DNA from: JAAYCI01 sp964370195
Lineage (GTDB): Bacteria; Bacillota; Clostridia; Oscillospirales; Ruminococcaceae
Direction: 5' to 3'
DNA length: 6,390 bases
NCBI GenBank assembly: GCA_964370195.1
Contig: CAYJIH010000072.1
Location: forward strand, 1 to 6,390
The translations under genes were made by a program, and so were the position numbers. Below are positions 1-5,648 of this stretch, in pieces; the stretch's first letter is position 1; each line of letters opens with the position of its first letter. A model generated the notes under the pieces. It was not told the DNA's origin. It saw nothing but the letters and a program-made list of their open reading frames with translations, and made no database searches.

Positions 1-1686
1 TCGAAACTTGTAAAAAAACTTGGCTTCAACAGCCTTGCCGAAACCGTTGGCGTGGCACAAGCCAACTTCCCACCCACGGAGTATATCGGTCGTCTTCAAT
101 TTAGCTACAATGCCGACTATGCACCTTGCCAAGATGCATGTCCTGCCGGTGTAAATGTACCTCAATACGTAGAAGATGTGCGCCGTGGCAACTATACAGA
201 TGCCTACAACCGTGTAAGCTTAACCAACCCATTCCCCGCCATTTGCGGCCGCGTGTGCGACCATCCTTGCGAAAGCAAGTGCCGCCGTGCAGACACAGAT
301 GAAAGCGTTGACATTCGCTTAATCAAACGCACTGCTGCAGACAAAGTGTATGAAAAATTTGGCAAAGAATTGCCAATTCCTGCAGTAAAAGCTGACAATG
401 GCAAAAAAGTAGCAATCATCGGCGCAGGCCCTGGTGGTCTTTCTGCCGCTTACTACCTAGCCAAAGAAGGCTACAAAGTAAAAGTGTTTGAAGCACTTCC
501 AAAAGCCGGCGGTATGTTGGCTGTTGGTATCCCCGATTATCGCCTGCCAGCTGATATTTTAGCCAACGAAGTGGCACGTATCGAGCGTATGGGTGTTGAA
601 ATTGAAACAAGCTGTGCTATTGATAGCCTAGACAAACTTCGCAGCGAAGGTTACGAGCGTATCTTAATTGCTGTGGGTGCCCATGGCGATAGCCCAATGG
701 ACATTACCGGTGCAGACTTGTGTGTTTCGGGCGTATCCTTCTTGCGCGATTCGAACCTTGGCAAAGCCGCTCGTCTTGATGGCAAAAAAGTGGCCGTTAT
801 TGGCGGTGGCAACGTGGCCGTAGATGCTGCACGTAGTGCTCTTCGTCTTGGTGCTTCGGATGTATCCATTGTTTACCGTCGTAGCCGCGACGAAATGCCT
901 GCTTACAAAGAAGAAATCGAGCATGCAGAAGAAGAAGGCGTAAAACTGTGCTTGCTTGCTGCACCGGAATCGGTATCTGCCGGCAAACTTACCTACACCC
1001 CAATGAAACTTGGTGAAGCAGACGAAAGTGGTCGTCGTCGCCCTGTAGCTTCTGGTGAAGCAGCTGTTGTAGTTGACGCTGATCTCGTTATCTTAGCAAT
1101 CGGCCAAAAAATTGTTGCCGACTTTATGCCGGGCATTGTGGATGGTCAGTTCGAATCCACTGAAAAAGGCGTATATATTGCAGGCGACTGCCTATATGGC
1201 CCTGCTTCTGTTATTAAAGCCATCGCTTCCGGCCGTGATGCCGCTTGCGAAATTGACAAATCCTTTGGTGGCAAAGGCGATTTGATTGACAAATCCGAAA
1301 AACGTGAACTTCGTTTGTCGCCCATCACAAACGAGCACAATTCCGCCAAAGTTTCTGCATTTGTTGATCCAACAACACGCAAAAAAGACTTTGTGGAAGT
1401 GGAACTTGGCCTATTAGAAGATGCAGCCCGTGATGAAGCAGAACGTTGCCTAAAATGCGGCTGTGTAAACTGTGGCCGTTGTGTGGCTGTGTGCTGCTAT
1501 GACGCACGTACACTCAATTTCCCTGAAATGAAAGTGGATGAAAAAGAATGCCGCGGTTGTGGCATGTGCGTATCTGTGTGCCCCACCGGTGCTCTTACCG
1601 CAATGGAACTGCCACAGAACGATGAGGACAAGGCTCTTTACGAAGAGTCTCAAGACTTCTACAGAAAATATTTTACTGCTCACTAG
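1..1686 (+). CDS. 3' part of a PreA-GltD/PreT-ferredoxin fusion oxidoreductase (FAD, NAD(P)H, Fe-S), truncated at the window edge
   Basis: The frame is open from base 1. A GTG at 52 could pass as a start, but it has no ribosome binding site. The residues around it (KLGFNSLAETVGVAQANF) resemble the end of the dihydroorotate-dehydrogenase-like domain of PreA, so the real start is upstream. Numbering from the GTG, an N-terminal Fe-S module has Cys26, 30, 65, 69, 73 and 77. FAD binding is shown by GAGPGG (124-129) and GIPDYRLP (159-166). NAD(P)H binding is shown by GGGNVAVDAA (251-260) and VYRRSRDEMPA (274-284). The FAD-contacting AGDC is at 377-380. The C-terminal ferredoxin domain has Cys471/474/477/481 and Cys500/503/506/510-Pro, preceded by Cys466 and Cys469. 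Known relatives are dihydropyrimidine dehydrogenase (PreTA/DPYD), E. coli YgfK and the glutamate synthase small subunit. The role is inferred to be cytosolic electron transfer between NAD(P)H and a partner, or reduction of a heterocycle. The substrate is unknown. Confidence 0.9.
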   Translation, partial: SKLVKKLGFNSLAETVGVAQANFPPTEYIGRLQFSYNADYAPCQDACPAGVNVPQYVEDVRRGNYTDAYNRVSLTNPFPAICGRVCDHPCESKCRRADTDESVDIRLIKRTAADKVYEKFGKELPIPAVKADNGKKVAIIGAGPGGLSAAYYLAKEGYKVKVFEALPKAGGMLAVGIPDYRLPADILANEVARIERMGVEIETSCAIDSLDKLRSEGYERILIAVGAHGDSPMDITGADLCVSGVSFLRDSNLGKAARLDGKKVAVIGGGNVAVDAARSALRLGASDVSIVYRRSRDEMPAYKEEIEHAEEEGVKLCLLAAPESVSAGKLTYTPMKLGEADESGRRRPVASGEAAVVVDADLVILAIGQKIVADFMPGIVDGQFESTEKGVYIAGDCLYGPASVIKAIASGRDAACEIDKSFGGKGDLIDKSEKRELRLSPITNEHNSAKVSAFVDPTTRKKDFVEVELGLLEDAARDEAERCLKCGCVNCGRCVAVCCYDARTLNFPEMKVDEKECRGCGMCVSVCPTGALTAMELPQNDEDKALYEESQDFYRKYFTAH

Positions 1687-1688
1687 GA

Positions 1689-1842
1689 GCATTTGCACTT
1701 TACCGTACGTTCTGGAAAACAGTATCAAATGCGCAAGATATTGCATACTTTGCTACCGTTTTCTCCTTGGGCGCACATATTTTAACCAGGCGATTTTGTC
1801 TCTTTGAAACCATGTACAAACAAGGAGAACGATGGCGTAGCA
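1689..1842 (+). promoter_or_regulatory. candidate structured leader RNA with antiterminator upstream of the molybdenum-enzyme gene
   Basis: This gene-free stretch follows the oxidoreductase stop codon. Three sets of complementary segments are visible. (a) A hairpin has agtat (1721-1725) with atact (1745-1749) and gcaa (1733-1736) with ttgc (1741-1744), closed by a GATA loop. It can be extended by gaaaac (1715-1720) with gttttc (1758-1763). (b) gcatttg (1689-1695) is perfectly complementary to caaatgc (1726-1732), the seven-base bulge of that hairpin. (c) Bases 1751-1769 can pair with 1821-1842 as 9, 2 and 6 base pairs separated by bulges. Helix (c) uses the 5' arm of the downstream terminator, so it would act as an antiterminator, and the extension of (a) competes with (c). 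I could not match the sequence to a known riboswitch class; it lacks the purine-aptamer core. No convincing promoter was found in it. The pairings are seen in sequence, the regulatory role is inferred. Confidence 0.5.
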
Positions 1843-1869
1843 CTTTATTTGCTACGCCATCGTTTTTTT
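1828..1869 (+). terminator. strong intrinsic terminator, probably conditional
   Basis: A perfect stem of at least 12 base pairs (cgatggcgtagc at 1830-1841 with gctacgccatcg at 1851-1862) has a nine-base AT-rich loop (1842-1850) and is followed by seven T residues (1863-1869). Two extra A-T pairs can extend the stem to 1828/1864. It works only in the + direction, because no T-run follows on the other strand. It would end transcripts coming from the upstream oxidoreductase gene. Its T-tract ends just 11 bases before the ribosome binding site of the next gene, which leaves no room for a separate promoter in between. Confidence 0.92.
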
Positions 1870-1880
1870 ATTGATTCATT

Positions 1881-1888
1881 GGAGGTGA
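1881..1888 (+). promoter_or_regulatory. ribosome binding site of the molybdenum-enzyme gene
   Basis: GGAGGTGA is a near-perfect match to the anti-Shine-Dalgarno complement and lies six bases before the ATG at 1895. This fixes the start of the molybdopterin-binding subunit. Confidence 0.93.
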
Positions 1889-1894
1889 CATTTT

Positions 1895-4165
1895 ATGCCC
1901 AGTTCGGCCAACCAAAGACGTGATGTGCTTGCAAAAATAACGGGAAAAGCACAATACGCAGCCGATATCCAACTACCCAACATGGTGTATGCCGCTGTGG
2001 TACGCAGCCCTATTTCCCACGGCCATATTTTGTCTATATCCGCCACAAAGGCATGTTCTTTGCCCGGCGTTTTAGCCGTATATACTGCCAAAGACATCCC
2101 GGGCATTCCTTGTATGCCCGCAGAACGGCCTGTTCTTTGCCCCGACATTGTTCGATACATTGGAGATGGTGTTGCCCTTGTCGTGGCCGAAACACAAGCC
2201 CTAGCAAAAGAAGCTGCAAAATTGGTGGAAGTTTCCTACGAAGCCTTGCCGGTTCTTTTAGACCCAAAACTTGCCCTTCGGGAAGATAGTATTTCACTGC
2301 ATGAAGGCGGCAACCAAATTTGCCAATATGTTACAAAACGAGGCAATGCAACAGAAGCTTTAAACGAGGCACCACACCGTTTACAACGGTCGTTCACCAC
2401 ACCGCGTGTGCAGCACACCTGCCTTGAAACCGAAGCTGTTGTGGCTCAATATGACGCAACAACCGGTGAAACACTGGTACATTGTCCCATCAACAGCCCT
2501 TTTGTTATCCGAAAAATTGTAGCAGATACTTTAGGTACTTCCCTTTGCGATATACGCATTGTTCCCTCTGTCATCGGTGGCAGTTTTGGCGGAAAAAACT
2601 ATGACATTGCTGTGGCCTCTTCGCGCGCTGCCATGGTAAGCCGTTTACTTGGTCGCCCATGTAAAATTGTTTTTAGCCGTGAAGAATCCATTGAGGAAGG
2701 CACAAAACGCCACCCTCTACACGCCGAATACGATGTTGGCTTTGACAGTGATGGGCGTTTACTGGCCATGAAGATCGACTTACTGCTTGACGGTGGAGCA
2801 TATAAAAGTAAAACGTTTCCTGTTACCAGCCGCATGGCAATAGAAGCCACCGGGCCGTATGTTGTGCCAAATGTCGACACTGTGTCTACCAGTGTGTATA
2901 CAAACCATGTATACTCCGACGCCTTACGCGGTTTTGGCTCACCTCAGGTAGATTTTTGCAGCGAGCGTTTGATGGACGAAATTGCCACTTTCCTTGGCAA
3001 GGATCCATTGGAAATTCGCAAGTTAAATATGCTACATGAAAACAGCATCTCGGCTTTTGGGCAAACAATGAAGAATGTAACACTGGGTGCCTGTTTAGAC
3101 GTGCTGGAAAGCCATTTAGACATAAAAGAAAAACGGCGCTCTTTCTCTGCATTCAATTCCAACAACACACAGCTAAAAAAAGGGCTTGGCGTATGCTTTT
3201 TGCACCGTGGAGAATCCTTTGGTGCTGCCGGGCAAGGCCTAGACGTTGCGCAAGGTGCTGTGTCCATTCAAGCCGACGGCAGCGTCCTCATTCACTCCTC
3301 GATCGCGGAAGTGGGCCAAGGGGCGCATACCATGCCTATTCATCTTCTTCATGAGTTCTTTTCAATTCCGTACGATAAAATTCGTCTCAGCCGCGTAGAC
3401 ACTTCCTCTTCGCCAGACGCAGGCCCTACCGTGGCAACACGCGGCACCGTGTTTTCCGGTGGCGCTATACTGGATGCCGCAAAACAACTGGCAACCAAAT
3501 TGATTTCTTATGCCAAACCCCATCTTGGCACAGATAATGTTCGCTTTGAAAATGGATTTTTAGTTAGTGCAGAAGATGCGACAAAAAAAGTGGCCTTTAA
3601 CGACCTTGTTAAAGAAGTTCTTTCCTGCGGCGACCACTTAAATGCGTATGGCAATTTTTCTGCCCCACCATTACAATACGACAAAAGCTGTGGCGTAGGT
3701 GATGCCTATTGGAGCTATGCCTACGGTGTGGCCGCTGCCGAAGTGACTGTGGATGTGCGCACCGGCGCTGTTTCGGTAGACAATTACTATGCTGTGCATG
3801 ATGTTGGACACGCCTTTGACTTAGAAGAAGTAAAAGGCCAAATCATGGGTGGCATTTCTATGGGTCTTGGTTACGCTTTGCTAGAAGAAGTGGAAATGGA
3901 TGCCGGAAAAATTCAAAACTTGAATTTAGAAACATACCTTTTGCCTACAGCCATGGATATGCCACAAATGTACCCCATTGTTTTAGAGCATCCCGGCCCG
4001 GTTGGCCCACTGGGAGCCAAAGGGCTTGGTGAGCCGAGCACGTGTGTGGTGGCTCCAGCTATTGTAAATGCCATCCACGACGCCTGCGGCCGATGCATCT
4101 GCCACTTACCGGCCAATTTGGAGCAAGTAGCACTTGGGAAATTTTTAAAAAAAACAAAATCTTAG
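1895..4165 (+). CDS. xanthine dehydrogenase family protein, molybdopterin-binding (large) subunit
   Basis: This 756-residue protein has the usual length of a stand-alone molybdenum subunit. It begins with the conserved start of the aldehyde oxidase/xanthine dehydrogenase a/b-hammerhead domain (DVLAKITGKAQYAADI, 10-25). Later come GGSFGGKN (228-235), LLDGGAY (297-303), LRGFGSPQ (344-351), AEVGQG (471-476, cofactor binding), PDAGPTVATRGT (507-518) and GAKGLGEPS (707-715). Glu713 fits the catalytic base (Glu1261 of bovine xanthine oxidase), and Arg345 fits the substrate-binding Arg880. The position of bovine Glu802 is Asn235 here, so the substrate may not be xanthine itself. The family hydroxylates N-heterocycles or aldehydes with water as oxygen donor and passes electrons through [2Fe-2S] and FAD subunits. 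Neither subunit is in the window, and no fused Fe-S domain is present. The gene follows a terminator and is tightly coupled to the aminohydrolase. Family assignment is firm; a purine substrate is inferred from context. Confidence 0.95.
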   Translation: MPSSANQRRDVLAKITGKAQYAADIQLPNMVYAAVVRSPISHGHILSISATKACSLPGVLAVYTAKDIPGIPCMPAERPVLCPDIVRYIGDGVALVVAETQALAKEAAKLVEVSYEALPVLLDPKLALREDSISLHEGGNQICQYVTKRGNATEALNEAPHRLQRSFTTPRVQHTCLETEAVVAQYDATTGETLVHCPINSPFVIRKIVADTLGTSLCDIRIVPSVIGGSFGGKNYDIAVASSRAAMVSRLLGRPCKIVFSREESIEEGTKRHPLHAEYDVGFDSDGRLLAMKIDLLLDGGAYKSKTFPVTSRMAIEATGPYVVPNVDTVSTSVYTNHVYSDALRGFGSPQVDFCSERLMDEIATFLGKDPLEIRKLNMLHENSISAFGQTMKNVTLGACLDVLESHLDIKEKRRSFSAFNSNNTQLKKGLGVCFLHRGESFGAAGQGLDVAQGAVSIQADGSVLIHSSIAEVGQGAHTMPIHLLHEFFSIPYDKIRLSRVDTSSSPDAGPTVATRGTVFSGGAILDAAKQLATKLISYAKPHLGTDNVRFENGFLVSAEDATKKVAFNDLVKEVLSCGDHLNAYGNFSAPPLQYDKSCGVGDAYWSYAYGVAAAEVTVDVRTGAVSVDNYYAVHDVGHAFDLEEVKGQIMGGISMGLGYALLEEVEMDAGKIQNLNLETYLLPTAMDMPQMYPIVLEHPGPVGPLGAKGLGEPSTCVVAPAIVNAIHDACGRCICHLPANLEQVALGKFLKKTKS

Positions 4166-4170
4166 GAGGG
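4164..4170 (+). promoter_or_regulatory. ribosome binding site of the aminohydrolase gene, overlapping the upstream stop codon
   Basis: AGGAGGG begins inside the TAG stop (4163-4165) of the molybdenum-subunit gene and lies seven bases before the ATG at 4178. This arrangement favours one mRNA and translational coupling of the two genes. Confidence 0.92.
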
Positions 4171-4177
4171 TTGTCTC

Positions 4178-5518
4178 ATGAAAACATTGATTCAAAACGC
4201 TTGGATTGTTACCATGAACGACAATTATGACATACTGCGTAATGGTTATGCTGTGCTAGACGACACACAAATTTTAGAAGTTGGCCAAGACACCAATGCC
4301 ATGCAAAAATGGGCATTACAATGCGACAAAGTCATCGATGCATCTGATAAAATTCTAATGCCCGGTATGATCAATGCACATACACATATGTTCCAAACAT
4401 TTATGCGTGGCCTTGGGGATGACAAACCCTTATTCCAATGGCTCAGTGAAGAAATTTGGCCATTTTCAGTGCTGATGACAGAAGATGATTTTTACTATGC
4501 CGCACTGCTTGCCAGTATCGAAAATTTAAAAACCGGTGCCACCAGTGTCATTGACCAACATTATGTATACACCAGTTTAAACAATGGCGATAAAGTATTT
4601 GAGGCAATGGAAAAAGCCGGCATACGTGGCAATTTATGCCGCTGCTTTGCAAACACTGTATATCGCGAGGAGTTCCGTGAAACAGAAGAAACCATTCTCT
4701 CCGATATTCGCCGCCTACACGAAACATGGAATGGAAAAGAGGGGCGCCTATCACTTTCAGTGGGGCCACTTAACCCCTGGGGTGTTACACCAGACTTATT
4801 TAAAAGCAGCAAAAATTTAGCAAATGAATTGGGCATCAAATTTCAAGTACATACCGCAGAAACGCAAGATGTTGTATCACGCACTGCTGATATGCACAAT
4901 GGCATGCGCAATTTGGAGTTTTTTGAAAGCCTTGGCATTTTAGATGAAAACACGCAGCTTGTGCACAGTGTTTGGCTAGATGATGCCGAGCTTGCCATCG
5001 CCCAAAAATATAAACCACAATTTGTGCATTGCCCTGTGGCCAATATGTATCTTGCTTCCGGCGTTGCAAGAGTACCTGAATTTTTACAAAGTGGCAACCC
5101 TGTTGCATTGGCCACCGATGGTCCTGGTAGCAACAACAGTGAAGATATGCTTTCTACTTTAAAATACACGGCTTGCCTACACAAAATTCATAACTTGAAT
5201 GCCCAGGTAATCTATCCAAAAGATGTGTTACAAATGGCCACACGCCATGGTGCCATTGCAATGGGTGATGATAAACTGGGGCAAGTTGCCGCTGGTATGA
5301 AAGCAGACCTTTTGCTTGTTGACTGGAAAAAGCCCCACATCGCCCCTGTACATAAGGCAGACTCTGCCCTTGTTTATAACACCACTGGTGGCGATGTTGA
5401 CACTGTTTTTGTAAATGGCCAAATTGTGGTGGAAGGCAAAAAATCTACCCTTGTGGATGAAATCGCCTTAATCGATGAGTGCCAACAACGGATAGAATTT
5501 ATCAAGTCGAAAATGTAA
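4178..5518 (+). CDS. metal-dependent aminohydrolase/deaminase of the ATZ/TRZ-MtaD-SsnA group
   Basis: This 446-residue protein has the typical length for this branch of the amidohydrolase superfamily. A small beta domain at the N terminus leads into MPGMINAHTHMFQTFMRGL (61-79). Metal ligands are expected at His68 and His70 (HTH), His225 (VHTAET) and Asp314 (ATDGPGSNN). Glu228 and His263 (LVHSVWL) fit the proton-transfer and substrate residues of MtaD-like enzymes. HCPVANMYLASG (284-295) is typical of MTA/SAH deaminases, 8-oxoguanine deaminases and s-triazine hydrolases. The C-terminal beta segment (GMKADLLLVDW, VDTVFVNGQIVVEG) is intact. The family hydrolytically removes an amino group from purine, pyrimidine or triazine rings in the cytosol. 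Only 12 bases separate it from the molybdenum-subunit gene, so it may deaminate a purine that is then hydroxylated. E. coli SsnA occupies a comparable setting, but this protein reads closer to MtaD. Exact substrate is unknown. Confidence 0.93.
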   Translation: MKTLIQNAWIVTMNDNYDILRNGYAVLDDTQILEVGQDTNAMQKWALQCDKVIDASDKILMPGMINAHTHMFQTFMRGLGDDKPLFQWLSEEIWPFSVLMTEDDFYYAALLASIENLKTGATSVIDQHYVYTSLNNGDKVFEAMEKAGIRGNLCRCFANTVYREEFRETEETILSDIRRLHETWNGKEGRLSLSVGPLNPWGVTPDLFKSSKNLANELGIKFQVHTAETQDVVSRTADMHNGMRNLEFFESLGILDENTQLVHSVWLDDAELAIAQKYKPQFVHCPVANMYLASGVARVPEFLQSGNPVALATDGPGSNNSEDMLSTLKYTACLHKIHNLNAQVIYPKDVLQMATRHGAIAMGDDKLGQVAAGMKADLLLVDWKKPHIAPVHKADSALVYNTTGGDVDTVFVNGQIVVEGKKSTLVDEIALIDECQQRIEFIKSKM

Positions 5519-5541
5519 TTTGAATAAAGGCACCATTTTTA

Positions 5542-5570
5542 TTGCAAAAAAGTCTATTTTTGTGTAAAAT
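5542..5570 (+). promoter_or_regulatory. sigma-70-type promoter of the GntR regulator gene
   Basis: A -35 box TTGCAA (5542-5547) and a -10 box TAAAAT (5565-5570, five of six matches to TATAAT) are separated by an ideal 17 bases in an AT-rich stretch. Transcription would start near 5577, leaving a leader of about 70 bases before the ATG at 5649. A second -10-like hexamer, TATAGT, lies at 5573-5578 but has no good -35 partner. I see no convincing terminator between the aminohydrolase stop and this promoter, so read-through into the regulator gene is possible. Confidence 0.7.
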
Positions 5571-5572
5571 AG
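5554..5572 (+). promoter_or_regulatory. candidate operator: perfect inverted repeat over the -10 box
   Basis: ctatttt (5554-5560) and aaaatag (5566-5572) form a perfect 7-base inverted repeat around a 5-base centre. The right arm covers most of the -10 hexamer, so a bound protein would block RNA polymerase. The downstream gene codes for a GntR/HutC regulator, a family that often represses its own promoter, so autoregulation is likely. An overlapping GTATAGTA (5572-5579) also resembles part of the HutC-type operator GTMTAKAC. The arms are AT-only apart from their ends, so chance occurrence is possible. Confidence 0.5.
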
Positions 5573-5648
5573 TATAGTATGTTTTATCACCATCTGTTTT
5601 CACATCGCAAATACTCTGGAAACACCATAGAAAGTGGGAACTGTTGCC

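Noticed and set aside
52..1686. GTG at 52 as the true start of the oxidoreductase gene
   Set aside because: There is no Shine-Dalgarno sequence before it, the frame is open to base 1, and the preceding residues continue a recognisable PreA-type domain end. The gene is treated as truncated by the window.
1450..1746. Minus-strand reading frames across the coding regions, for example 1450-1746 and 4843-5184
   Set aside because: They lie opposite well-supported genes, lack ribosome binding sites and show no recognisable domains, so they are shadows of the + strand genes.
1693..1749. Promoter with TTGCAC (1693-1698) or TTGCAT (1741-1746) as -35 box
   Set aside because: No acceptable -10 hexamer lies 16-18 bases downstream of either; the best matches score about two or three of six.
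1687..1830. Purine riboswitch aptamer, suggested by gatattg and gctacc (compare GATATGG and TCTACC)
   Set aside because: The P2 and P3 stems of the purine aptamer cannot be drawn around these words, and the ligand-contacting junction sequence is not intact. The resemblance is probably chance.
1812..1874. A 20-residue leader peptide (ATG at 1812, TGA at 1872-1874) running through the terminator
   Set aside because: No ribosome binding site precedes the ATG, and the composition shows nothing like a regulatory codon run. Its translation could suppress the terminator, but support is too thin for a gene call.
4190..4203. Catabolite-responsive element-like sequence near the start of the aminohydrolase gene
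   Set aside because: It fits the cre consensus at only about 11 of 14 positions, breaks the conserved flanks, and lies inside a coding sequence with no promoter.
5523..5543. Terminator after the aminohydrolase gene (aataaa/tttatt hairpin)
   Set aside because: The stem is six A-T pairs with a 9-10 base loop and no T-tract afterwards, so it is too weak to count as an intrinsic terminator.
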